A DNA stretch of 64,000 nt from the NCBI RefSeq assembly GCF_003268885.1, contig NZ_QLSX01000004.1, positions 1 to 64,000 of the forward strand, given 5' to 3'. Position numbers and translations under genes: made by a program. Positions 31,007 to 39,312 of this stretch are shown one piece after another. Positions within the stretch are counted from its first letter, which is position 1. Each line of letters starts with the position of its first letter. The notes beneath the pieces were generated by a model, which saw nothing but the letters and a program-made list of their open reading frames with translations, had not been told where the DNA came from and ran no database searches. This DNA comes from Onishia taeanensis. Its GTDB lineage: Bacteria > Pseudomonadota > Gammaproteobacteria > Pseudomonadales > Halomonadaceae.

Positions 31007-31036
31007 ATAGTGCTGGGCAGGCGTCGCCCCTGTCAA
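31007..31036 (-). promoter_or_regulatory. Predicted trpGDC promoter
   Basis: On the minus strand TTGACA (31031-31036) and CACTAT (31007-31012) are separated by 18 bases; shifting the -10 to GCACTA gives 17. The start site would fall near 31000, the first base of the leader peptide ATG. Confidence 0.6.
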
Positions 31037-31058
31037 GGCGCAACGCGGGTGTGACGCC

Positions 31059-33377
31059 TCACGAAAGGCACGGAGCCGGCTTGCCCTGCCGAACCAGGTC
31101 GGGAATCTCCTCGGCCGGGCGTGCGGCACTCAACAAGAACCCCTGCCCAAAATGGCAGCCGATATCGCCAAGCTGCTTATGCTGTGCCTCGGTTTCGATC
31201 CCTTCCGCCACCGTTTTCAACGACAGGTGCCGCCCAGGCTCTGTGATCGCGCTGACAATGCGCCCGCCAGCGCCCTCTTCTTCCAAGCGATCGATAAACA
31301 TCTTGTCGATCTTGAGGGTATCCAACGGCATCGACTGCAAGCGAGCCAATGATGAATATCCCTGGCCGAAGTCATCCAATGAAAGGCGGAATCCTGCCTC
31401 GCTTAACCAGCGCATCGCCTCAGACACTTCATTTGGCGCATGCATCAGGGTGTCCTCGGTCAGTTCCAGCGACCACCAGCCTGGATCCGTGCCTTCCCCC
31501 GTCACCATGTCGCGAATATGCATCGCCGCCTGTTTGCCCTGCAACTGGCTAACCGACAGGTTGACCCCCATCCAGATATCGACGCCATCTCGGCGCCAGG
31601 CGGCTATCTGCCGCGCAGCCGTCACCAGGACCCAGTCTCCAATGGCGTCGATCAACCCAAGCTCTTCGGCCAGCGGGATAAAGGTACCCGGTGAGACCAT
31701 CTGTCCGTCCGGCTTTTTCCACCGAATCAGCGCTTCGACCCCCACGATGTTTCCACCGTCGATCTCCCAGATCGGCTGGTAGTGGAGGAGGAACTGGTGG
31801 GCCTCGAGCGCATGATAGAGCTCAGCCTCCAGGGTCAAACGTTTCTGACGTTCACTTCCCAGATCATCGGAGTAGAACACCAGCGGCAACCCGGAAGACT
31901 TGGCCTGGTACATCGCCATGTCGGCCTGCTCGACCACGGTCTCGACCTCGGAACCAAAGTAGGGAAACAGACTGACGCCGATGCTCGCACCGAGGTGATG
32001 CCGGTAGCCCTGAATATCGAACGGCTGTTTCAGAGCTTCATGAATTCTGCCGGCCAAGGCCTCGGCGCCTCGGCAAAGACGCTCGATGCCGTCATCTTCT
32101 TCATGCGATGGCTGACGCGGATCATCGACCATGACGACGATGAACTCATCGCCTCCCTGTCGGCCCACCAGGTCACCCTGCCGAAGAGTATGCTGGATGC
32201 GCTGGGCCACATGCTTGAGCACTTCATCGCCCGCCGCATGGCCAAGCGCGTCATTGATCAGCTTGAAATCATTGAGATCGATGAACAGTACTGCCGCGAT
32301 GCGATCATGCCCATCGTCGGCCGCGACCCGTTTGAGGAGGTGGAGGAGAGAACGCCGATTCGGCAAGGAGGTCAGGGTGTCGTTGTAGGCGAGGCGCCGT
32401 ATTTCCTGACCCTGGCGTTCACGCTCACGTCGCATCCGCAGCTTGTCCAACCCGAAGGAGAGGTTGTCTGACAGGCGCTCGAGAAGCTCATTCTCCTCGT
32501 CTTCAAAGTCGCCCCAGTCCCGGGAGTACACGACCAGAATGCCACTCGGAGTTGACTGGGTTCGCAGCGGCAACAAGATGGCACTTCTCAACCCCCAGGC
32601 GTCAATCTGCGGCCACCAGGGCGCCATGCGATGATCCGACATCAAGTCGGGGACGACTTGAGTGTGACCGCTCGAGAGTGCCATACCAACGACAGTACTG
32701 CCTGGTGGGCTGTCCTCCCAGCGCACCTCGAGGTTGTCGGTGTAGCCTGTCGCCGGGCCCGACACCTCGGAAATGGTGATGGTCGAGGTCCCTTCTTGAG
32801 CGAACCCCACCCAAGCCAGCTCATACCCCTCGGATTGGGTGATCATCCGGCACACGGCGCTGACCAGACCGTCCTCATCCGATTCCCGCAGCATCACCTC
32901 GTTGCATGCATGCAGCGTCTTCAAGGCGCGACTCACCCCGGCGAGGGCCTGGCGAGTGAGGTCATGCTCTTGAGACTGATGGTGCGACAAGTCTCGCAGG
33001 CGCAGTAAATTTCGGATCCGGGCGCGAATTTCCGGACCTGTCGTCGGCAGGCGCAGCACGTCTTCCACGGCTTGCCCAAGCTCTTGCTTGAGCGCGCCGG
33101 GCGAGACGCGCTGCCCCGGTGCCAGCAAGAGAACCGGCAATACCACCGGGTGGGCATCGGCACGTAATTGGGCGACATGCTTGCGTTGATGCTGCAGTGT
33201 CGAGGGGTCGAGGATGAGAAGGTCCGCTGCGCCGCTGAATGGCCTTCCATGCTCGAGTCCGACGGACTCCAGATCTTCATCCCCGCCGAGAGTCTGGATC
33301 AGGAGATTACAATCCGCATTGGATTGAAGGGCGATCTCGACTCGCCAAGGCTGGCCTTGCAGTGCGCTATCCACCAT
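31059..33377 (-). CDS. REC-like/GAF/GGDEF/EAL c-di-GMP signalling protein
   Basis: A 772-residue cytosolic protein for making and/or breaking c-di-GMP. Domains in order: a receiver-like domain (about 10-130) with a possible phospho-acceptor Asp57 in LLILDPSTL but a degenerate Thr/Lys end (LLAPGQ, LRLP); a GAF domain (about 160-310); GGDEF with an intact GGDEF motif at residues 408-412; and EAL with EAL at 548-550. Catalytic EAL residues are present (NLSVSQL, ELTEDTLM, LDDFGQGYSS, KIDKMFID, AEGIETEAQ), so both activities are possible. Its start overlaps the KaiC-like gene by 11 bases, so the two form an operon. Confidence 0.9.
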   Translation of the reverse strand: MVDSALQGQPWRVEIALQSNADCNLLIQTLGGDEDLESVGLEHGRPFSGAADLLILDPSTLQHQRKHVAQLRADAHPVVLPVLLLAPGQRVSPGALKQELGQAVEDVLRLPTTGPEIRARIRNLLRLRDLSHHQSQEHDLTRQALAGVSRALKTLHACNEVMLRESDEDGLVSAVCRMITQSEGYELAWVGFAQEGTSTITISEVSGPATGYTDNLEVRWEDSPPGSTVVGMALSSGHTQVVPDLMSDHRMAPWWPQIDAWGLRSAILLPLRTQSTPSGILVVYSRDWGDFEDEENELLERLSDNLSFGLDKLRMRRERERQGQEIRRLAYNDTLTSLPNRRSLLHLLKRVAADDGHDRIAAVLFIDLNDFKLINDALGHAAGDEVLKHVAQRIQHTLRQGDLVGRQGGDEFIVVMVDDPRQPSHEEDDGIERLCRGAEALAGRIHEALKQPFDIQGYRHHLGASIGVSLFPYFGSEVETVVEQADMAMYQAKSSGLPLVFYSDDLGSERQKRLTLEAELYHALEAHQFLLHYQPIWEIDGGNIVGVEALIRWKKPDGQMVSPGTFIPLAEELGLIDAIGDWVLVTAARQIAAWRRDGVDIWMGVNLSVSQLQGKQAAMHIRDMVTGEGTDPGWWSLELTEDTLMHAPNEVSEAMRWLSEAGFRLSLDDFGQGYSSLARLQSMPLDTLKIDKMFIDRLEEEGAGGRIVSAITEPGRHLSLKTVAEGIETEAQHKQLGDIGCHFGQGFLLSAARPAEEIPDLVRQGKPAPCLS

Positions 33378-34839
33378 TATCCGCCGATCCTCGGAAAGCC
33401 CTGCCGGAGCCCATTTCAGGGTCGCCCCGCAGGATGCCGCGTAGGCCGGTCAAGGGCTTACCTACCTTCAGCCCATCCCAAGTGATATCGAATTCACGGA
33501 GCGTCTTCTCGAAGTCACCCGTGCGTTTCTTCAACATGCCGATGGTCTTGCGGATCTCGCCATCGAGTTCGATGTAGCGCAATATCAGCACAGCATCGGC
33601 CAGGTAGCTGATGCCGAGTTCGCTAACTCTCATTTCCCCGCCGGCAATCGAGCCAACCTCGTTGACGAGCAGCACGGTCACTCCCATATTGCCCAGGTAG
33701 CGGCAAAGAGCGTGGGCGTGGGAGACCACGTCTTCGCCGCGCACTGACTGCCGATACCCCGAGAGGCTATCGATCATGACCATCGTGGCCCCCCGCTCCT
33801 CTACTTCACGGCGGACACGCCAGGCGAATTCATCTGGTGTATAGCGCAGTGGCTCGACCGACTCCACCGCGAGTGAATCGTCATGCATCATCTCACCCAG
33901 CGGTATGCCGACATGCTCACAGCGATGCCGGATCGTCGCGAGGCTTTCCTCGAAGCTGAAGATGACCGAACGCTCTCCGCGGCTCGCCGCCTCACGCATG
34001 AACTGGACACCGAGCGATGTCTTGCCCACCCCAGTCGGGCCAGAGATGATCGTGACCGTGCCTCGCCCGATGCCACCTCCGGAGAGAGTATCCAGCTCGG
34101 CCACTCCAGAAGGAATCGACTCGGCAACGAAGGGTTGACCATGCTCCCCCGGCACCAGGCGCTCAAAGACACTCATGCCCTGATCGCTCAAGCGAACGGT
34201 ATGCCGGCCTTCGGCGAAGCCGGAACCGCGAAACTTCACGACGGACAGCGATCGACCCGACTCCGTGCGGTCAAGCTGCAGGATGCCATCGCCGAGGTAC
34301 TGCAGGTCTTCGTCGGCTTCCGAGCCGCGCTCCGAGGTAAACAGCAGGGTCGAGCCGGCATTCGTCAGGAACTCAAGCAGCGACATCACCTGCTTGCGGA
34401 ACTGAAAGGTATCGGGCACCAGGTGACGAAACTGGCTGAGCGCATCGATGAAGACGCGCGCCGGAGGCCCTTCCGGAAACGCCTCTTCGATACGCGAGCG
34501 GATGTCGGGTGGCTCCGCTTCCCAGGGTTCGAACAGGGTATAGGTCGATTGCCCACTGGCTTGCGCAGTGGGCGAAAGATCAATGGTGACTACCCCCTCG
34601 AGCGCCATGCCAATGCTCGCCGCATCATTGCGAATATTGCGGTCTGCCTCGCCGAGACTGACCAGTAATGCCCGCTCGCCTTCCGGCTTGGCGGCAAGAA
34701 AATGCAGGCCCAGCGTCGTCTTGCCCGTACCGGGGCCACCTGACACCAGGTATGACCGGCCAGGCAGGAAGCCTCCGTGAAGAATTTTCTCCAGTCCCGG
34801 AACATCTGTCGTGATGCGTGGCGACGGATTGCTTTTCAT
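33367..34839 (-). CDS. KaiC-like double RecA-fold ATPase
   Basis: A 490-residue protein with two KaiC/RadA-type ATPase domains in tandem. The first Walker A is GGPGTGKTT (residues 34-42), with SLGE where KaiC has its catalytic Glu pair. The second Walker A is GPTGVGKTS (about 267-275), followed by an intact FSFEES with the Glu pair at 297-298. Where cyanobacterial KaiC has Ser431/Thr432, this protein has Ser411-Tyr412 in LGISYLADAV, so at most one classical site remains (alignment by eye). The ATG at 34839 has a GGGAGAATC Shine-Dalgarno. No kaiA or kaiB is nearby. It probably regulates its partner c-di-GMP protein rather than a clock (inference). Confidence 0.88.
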   Translation of the reverse strand: MKSNPSPRITTDVPGLEKILHGGFLPGRSYLVSGGPGTGKTTLGLHFLAAKPEGERALLVSLGEADRNIRNDAASIGMALEGVVTIDLSPTAQASGQSTYTLFEPWEAEPPDIRSRIEEAFPEGPPARVFIDALSQFRHLVPDTFQFRKQVMSLLEFLTNAGSTLLFTSERGSEADEDLQYLGDGILQLDRTESGRSLSVVKFRGSGFAEGRHTVRLSDQGMSVFERLVPGEHGQPFVAESIPSGVAELDTLSGGGIGRGTVTIISGPTGVGKTSLGVQFMREAASRGERSVIFSFEESLATIRHRCEHVGIPLGEMMHDDSLAVESVEPLRYTPDEFAWRVRREVEERGATMVMIDSLSGYRQSVRGEDVVSHAHALCRYLGNMGVTVLLVNEVGSIAGGEMRVSELGISYLADAVLILRYIELDGEIRKTIGMLKKRTGDFEKTLREFDITWDGLKVGKPLTGLRGILRGDPEMGSGRAFRGSADNGG

Positions 34840-35157
34840 GATTCTCCCTAGCGTGATCTCTTCGCCTCGATAAAAGCTGCTCGACCGGCGGCACCTTGTA
34901 TCGCTCAGGCTGATACGACCCTGGAGGCCTTGGCGAAGCGATGTCAGCCAGGCAGCCGGACCTTCTCCGGTGAGAGCCCTAACCATACCCAAGCGGCTAG
35001 GGAAAGCAACTTGGCTAGCGTCACGCTCAACAAGATGCGCAACGACGGTCTTCGTTCTGCTTGGCCCCATGAACCAAAACCCCGCCACTGGCGGGGTTTG
35101 AAGGGCGAGCCAAAACGTGTCGATCGTCAATTAAGTGGTGAAGGGGTATGTCTGCCC
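34840..35157 (-). other. Leader region of the kaiC-like operon
   Basis: 318 bases between the trpE stop and the kaiC-like ATG. They hold the trpE terminator (35077-35099). At 34977-35014 is a set of crossing complementary segments: CCCTA/TAGGG and CCAAG/CTTGG interleave, which could fold as an H-type pseudoknot. No known riboswitch was matched. No promoter is clear. Confidence 0.35.
35077..35099 (-). terminator. Intrinsic terminator after trpE
   Basis: On the minus strand AAACCCCGCC-AGT-GGCGGGGTTTTGG is a compact GC hairpin with a T-run 58 bases after the trpE stop. It separates trpE from the kaiC-like operon. Confidence 0.85.
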
Positions 35158-36648
35158 TTACTCCAGGTTGTCCAGGCCGCGCTCGGCCATGGCCACGGCG
35201 CGGAACAGGGCACGCCCCTTGTTGAGAGTCTCCTGCCACTCGAGTTCGGGCACCGAGTCGGCAACGACCCCGGCACCCGCTTGAACGTGCAGCTGACCGT
35301 CCTTGATGACGGCGGTCCGGATGGCGATGGCGGTATCCATGTTGCCGTGCCAGGAGAGATAGCCCACGGCGCCGGAGTAGATGCCGCGCTTGACCGGCTC
35401 CAGCTCGTCGATGATTTCCATGGCACGGATTTTGGGGGCCCCTGACAGCGTGCCCGCCGGGAAGGTGGCGCGCAGCACGTCCATGGCCGTCAATCCCGGC
35501 TTCAGCTTGCCAGTGACGTTGGAAACGATATGCATGACGTGGGAATAGCGCTCCACCGCCATCTGATCGGTGACCTTGACGGTACCCGTTTCGCTGATGC
35601 GGCCGACGTCGTTGCGGCCCAGATCGATCAGCATCAGGTGCTCAGCAATCTCCTTGGGATCGGCCATCAGGTCGGCTTCCAGCGCCTGGTCCTCGGCCTC
35701 GGTAGCACCACGTACACGGGTGCCGGCGATCGGACGCACGGTGACCTCGCCTTCTTCCAGGCGCGTCAGGATCTCCGGCGACGAGCCCACCACATGATGA
35801 TCATCGAGGTTGAAGAAAAACATGTACGGCGAAGGGTTAAGGCTGCGCAGCGCTCGATACAGATCGAGCGGCGGCGCCTGATAGGGAATCGACATGCGCT
35901 GCGAGGGCACACATTGCATGACATCGCCGGCCAGCACGTATTCCTTGATCTTCTCGACCGCGGCCTTGAAGCCTTCTTCGGTGAAGCCGGAGTTGAAGTG
36001 GCCTTCCTCGACGGCTCGCCTGCCCGTGCCGGGACTCTGGGTGGTAATAGTGGCAGTGCGCAGCTGAATCTCGAGGCGCTCGAGGCGCTCACGCGCCATG
36101 GCATAGGCCCCCTCGACAGCCGGATCGGGATGCGTCCACAGAGTCAGGCGACCAGAGAGATTGTCGAACACCACCAGGTCATCACAGACCATCAGCAGAA
36201 TGTCCGGCACGCCCAGGGGATCGGGCTTGTCGACGCCGGCAAGGCGTGGCTCGGCATAGCGCACGGTATCATAGCCGAAGTAGCCGACCAGGCCACCGTC
36301 GAAGCGCGGCTGATCGTCGAGTCGTGGCACCTTGAAGCGCTGCTGGAACTGTTCGATCCAGTCCAGAGGATCCTCGACCCGGCTCGCGCCCAGTACCTCG
36401 TCATCCTTCAGGTGGCGCACTTCGTAACCGCGTACTTCGATACGTTCGCGGCTGGGCAGCCCGATGATCGAGTAGCGGCCCCACTTCTCTCCGCCCTGCA
36501 CCGACTCGAGCAGGAAGGTCCAGGGTGCATTGGCCAGCTTCAGGTAAGTGGAAAGCGGGGTATCGAGATCGGCGAGAACCTCGCGGGTTACCGGAATACG
36601 GTTATAGCCGGCATCGGCCAGCTCTTCGAAGTGTTCGGGGGTCATCAT
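35158..36648 (-). CDS. trpE: Anthranilate synthase component I (TrpE)
   Basis: TrpE converts chorismate to anthranilate with ammonia from TrpG. The 496-residue protein has the N-terminal feedback region with [19 protein letters not shown] (the LLES motif binds tryptophan in relatives). The C-terminal chorismate site shows [27 protein letters not shown] and [20 protein letters not shown]. The ATG at 36648 ([17 protein letters not shown]) follows AAGGA; a TTG at 36666 is also in frame. It is preceded by a short Trp-rich leader ORF (36801-36830) and is separated from trpGDC by the kaiC-like/GGDEF-EAL pair. Confidence 0.96.
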   Translation of the reverse strand: MMTPEHFEELADAGYNRIPVTREVLADLDTPLSTYLKLANAPWTFLLESVQGGEKWGRYSIIGLPSRERIEVRGYEVRHLKDDEVLGASRVEDPLDWIEQFQQRFKVPRLDDQPRFDGGLVGYFGYDTVRYAEPRLAGVDKPDPLGVPDILLMVCDDLVVFDNLSGRLTLWTHPDPAVEGAYAMARERLERLEIQLRTATITTQSPGTGRRAVEEGHFNSGFTEEGFKAAVEKIKEYVLAGDVMQCVPSQRMSIPYQAPPLDLYRALRSLNPSPYMFFFNLDDHHVVGSSPEILTRLEEGEVTVRPIAGTRVRGATEAEDQALEADLMADPKEIAEHLMLIDLGRNDVGRISETGTVKVTDQMAVERYSHVMHIVSNVTGKLKPGLTAMDVLRATFPAGTLSGAPKIRAMEIIDELEPVKRGIYSGAVGYLSWHGNMDTAIAIRTAVIKDGQLHVQAGAGVVADSVPELEWQETLNKGRALFRAVAMAERGLDNLE

Positions 36649-36678
36649 GCCCGGCAGTTCCTTCAAGAATGAATCACT

Positions 36679-36694
36679 TAAGCGGGGACGCTTA
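36679..36694 (-). promoter_or_regulatory. Small hairpin just upstream of trpE
   Basis: On the minus strand TAAGCG-TCCC-CGCTTA forms a 6-bp hairpin 15 bases before the trpE Shine-Dalgarno. It has no proper T-run, so it is not a clear intrinsic terminator. It may take part in leader-dependent control of trpE. Confidence 0.3.
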
Positions 36695-36800
36695 TGCTTA
36701 ACAGGGGGGCGTGGCTATCGCATTGCACTGAAGCATGCTTGCGCACGTCTCACGCACGGTACGGATCGGTATACGGGCGTGTTAACGCACTAGGCCGGCA

Positions 36801-36830
36801 TCACCATCGCCAACGCTTGACGTCACGCAT
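36801..36830 (-). CDS. Putative Trp-rich leader peptide upstream of trpE
   Basis: A 9-codon ORF reads MRDVKRWRW and stops at TGA, with Trp codons at positions 7 and 9. It lies 150 bases upstream of trpE and follows an AGGA element that is rather close to the ATG. The position and the two Trp codons, together with the second leader before trpG, argue for attenuation or a related stalling mechanism. No strong intrinsic terminator follows, unlike the trpG leader. Confidence 0.55.
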   Translation of the reverse strand: MRDVKRWRW

Positions 36831-36900
36831 CAGTCCTGCGGTGCCATGGCAACGTACATCTTGAGGGGAATGACGGGTGTCCGGCGTCATGAGGGAATCC

Positions 36901-36909
36901 GTTATAGCA
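36901..36909 (-). promoter_or_regulatory. Extended -10 promoter candidate for trpE
   Basis: TGCTATAAC on the minus strand is an extended -10 element; no good -35 box is present. Transcription would start near 36893, giving a leader of about 60 bases before the Trp-rich ORF. Confidence 0.35.
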
Positions 36910-36924
36910 GGATCTTATTGATTC

Positions 36925-36942
36925 GGCGGTTTTTATACCGCC
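36925..36942 (-). terminator. Possible terminator after gph
   Basis: GGCGGT and ACCGCC form a 6-bp hairpin 15 bases after the gph stop. The T-run lies in the loop rather than after the stem in this orientation, so efficiency is doubtful. Confidence 0.35.
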
Positions 36943-36957
36943 ATATTCAATTTCACA

Positions 36958-37623
36958 CTAAACGAGTTCGGAAAGCGATTCAACTACCGCATCGGGGCGA
37001 CTGGCGGTCACCGATTCGCCGTGATTATACCCGTAAGGCACGGCCAGCGTTCGAAAGCCCGCGCGCTTGCCTGCTTCGATGTCATGGCGCGAATCGCCGA
37101 CCATCAGGCAGACCTCTGGCGACACCCCGAAATGCGCCGCCGCGTGCAGCAAGGGGGCGGGATCGGGCTTCTTCTCGTCCAGAGAATCGCCGCCCAAACA
37201 CAGGCCGAAGCAGTCTGCCAGATCAAAGTGCTCAAGGATCGGGGCAATGAAGGCCTTGGGCTTGTTGGTAATCAGCGCCAGTGACAGGCCGCTGGCAATG
37301 AGGCCATCAATGGCCTCCCGCACACCGGGATACAGCTTAGTGAGCGCCACCGGCGAGGCATGGTAGTGCGCGAGAAAGCGTGCATGGCAGGCCTCTATCT
37401 CATCCTCATCGACCGGACGCTTCAGCACATCGCCAAGGGCTCGCTCGACCAGACGCCGGGAGCCGTTACCGACCCAGTCCCGCACCCGCACTTCACCGGC
37501 CGGGGGCATGCCCTGATCCTCCAGGGCGGCATCGAGCGCCGCGGCCAGATCGGGAACCGAATCGATCAAGGTACCATCGAGGTCAAAGGCCACCATACGC
37601 ATGTCGCGAACCAGGTCATGCAT
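36958..37623 (-). CDS. gph: Phosphoglycolate phosphatase (HAD family)
   Basis: Gph removes 2-phosphoglycolate, mainly from DNA repair, in the cytosol. The 221-residue HAD phosphatase has motif I DLDGTLIDS near residue 14, motif II LALITNKPK, the Lys of motif III in DEKKPDP and motif IV MVGDSRHDIEAG. The ATG at 37623 has an AGAAAGGA Shine-Dalgarno; a longer frame upstream is not family-like. Gene order gph-trpE is common in gammaproteobacteria, which supports the name over other HAD phosphatases. Confidence 0.9.
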   Translation of the reverse strand: MHDLVRDMRMVAFDLDGTLIDSVPDLAAALDAALEDQGMPPAGEVRVRDWVGNGSRRLVERALGDVLKRPVDEDEIEACHARFLAHYHASPVALTKLYPGVREAIDGLIASGLSLALITNKPKAFIAPILEHFDLADCFGLCLGGDSLDEKKPDPAPLLHAAAHFGVSPEVCLMVGDSRHDIEAGKRAGFRTLAVPYGYNHGESVTASRPDAVVESLSELV

Positions 37624-37905
37624 AGCAAATTCCTTTCTAATCAATGTGTTTTGCACATATAGTCGATCAACATCCATTTCATGCATGTAATATTACGAAA
37701 AAACATGATCAAAACTAGCCTTTGCCCATAGGCATTCGTCGAGCAGAGGCATATCCTAGACATCAGCCGTCGCCGCTACCAGGTGGAGAGCCCTCGGGGA
37801 TCGACGTAAGCGCATCGCCGCGCCCAGCGCCCCTCAAGAGACGCCCTGCCTGACTCAGGCGATTCTCGCGTTTCTCAATCTTCACATTCATCAACGGAGT
37901 GTCTC

Positions 37906-39207
37906 ATGTCTCTACCACGCATTGTGGTGGTCGGCGGTGGCGCCGGCGGGCTCGAACTCGTGACACGGCTGGGCCGCAAGCTGGGTAAACGCCAACGGGC
38001 TGAAATCGTGCTCGTCGACCGGAACCCTACCCATATCTGGAAGCCGCTGCTCCATGAAGTCGCCACCGGGGTCCTCGACTCTGGCCTCGACGAAGTCTCC
38101 TACCAAGGCCATTCCAAGGCCCACGGCTATCGCTTCCAACGTGGCACCCTGAGTGATCTGGACCGCGATACACAGAAGCTTACCCTGGCGCCGATTATCG
38201 ATGACGACGGCCAGACGGTGGTGCTGCCCTCCCGTGAGTTGGACTACGACTACCTGGTAATGGCACTGGGTAGCGTATCCAACGATTTCGGCACGCCTGG
38301 CGTCGCCGAACATGCCCACTTCCTCGATAGTCCGCACCAGGCGGAAGCCTTCCGCCACGACATGCTCAACACCTTCCTGCGCTACAGCGATCCCGAACGC
38401 CGCATCCACCCCAAGCTGGCGGTGGGTATCGTTGGGGCCGGCGCCACCGGCGTGGAGCTGGCAGCCGAGCTCTACGGCGCTTCGAAGATGCTCAACAGCT
38501 ACGGTTTCACCTCGCTTGAGAGCACACAGCTTGAAGTTCACCTGATCGAGGCCGCGCCACGCATTCTGCCGGCCCTGCCCGAGCGCATCAGTCAGGCGGT
38601 GCATAAGGAGCTCGAAAAACTGGGCGTCAATGTGCACGTGGACACCAAGGTGACCTGCGCCGATGAAGAAGGCTTCATGACCGCCGACGGCACCCGCATC
38701 GAGACCGACCTCAACGTCTGGGCGGCCGGCATCAAGGCGCCGGCCTTTCTCTCCGAGCTGGGGCTGTCTACCCAGCGCAATCACCAGCTCAAGGTCGAGC
38801 GGACCCTGCAGAGCATTGATGATCCGCATATCTTCGCCTTTGGCGACTGCGCCAGCTGCCCTCAGGAAGATGGCAAGACGGTTCCTCCGCGGGCTCAGGC
38901 CGCTCACCAACAGGCGGGCACCCTCTTTCACAATCTGGTCGCCACCCTCGATGGCAAGCCGCTCAAGGATTTCACCTTCCACGACCGTGGCTCTCTTATC
39001 TCGCTTGCCCACTTCGACGCCGTGGGTTCGCTGATGCGCGGCGCCTCCGCGCGCTCACTGTTTATCGAAGGGCGCCTGGCCAAGGTCTTCTATGCATCGC
39101 TGTATCGCATGCACCAGCTCGCCATCCACGGCACCGTGAAGACCGGCATGACAGTAGTTGTCGACGGCCTCAATCGCTTCCTCAAGCCGAAGATGAAGCT
39201 GCATTGA
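37906..39207 (+). CDS. ndh: Type II NADH dehydrogenase
   Basis: A single-subunit, non-proton-pumping NADH:quinone oxidoreductase on the inner face of the membrane. The 433-residue flavoprotein has an N-terminal FAD-binding fold (IVVVGGGAGGLELVTRLG), a second nucleotide fold for NADH (AVGIVGAGATGVELAAELYG) and the FAD-closing motif HIFAFGDCASC. The C-terminus is amphipathic and basic, as needed for membrane attachment. ATG at 37906 after CGGAGT. The 282 bases upstream, divergent from gph, hold a 10-bp palindrome GTAATATTAC at 37687-37696. Confidence 0.9.
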   Translation: MSLPRIVVVGGGAGGLELVTRLGRKLGKRQRAEIVLVDRNPTHIWKPLLHEVATGVLDSGLDEVSYQGHSKAHGYRFQRGTLSDLDRDTQKLTLAPIIDDDGQTVVLPSRELDYDYLVMALGSVSNDFGTPGVAEHAHFLDSPHQAEAFRHDMLNTFLRYSDPERRIHPKLAVGIVGAGATGVELAAELYGASKMLNSYGFTSLESTQLEVHLIEAAPRILPALPERISQAVHKELEKLGVNVHVDTKVTCADEEGFMTADGTRIETDLNVWAAGIKAPAFLSELGLSTQRNHQLKVERTLQSIDDPHIFAFGDCASCPQEDGKTVPPRAQAAHQQAGTLFHNLVATLDGKPLKDFTFHDRGSLISLAHFDAVGSLMRGASARSLFIEGRLAKVFYASLYRMHQLAIHGTVKTGMTVVVDGLNRFLKPKMKLH

Positions 39208-39228
39208 CGGCCTAAACAGGCACAGCCG

Positions 39229-39259
<31 letters not shown>

Positions 39260-39312
39260 ATGACATCTTGAATACTCGATTACGCCATGAACAGGAATGC
39301 CGGGGGTAAGGC

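Noticed and set aside
34960-35040. c-di-GMP (GEMM) riboswitch in front of the kaiC-like operon
   Set aside because: Considered because of the GGDEF/EAL gene, but the conserved GEMM segments could not be matched in order; only short complementary pairs remain.
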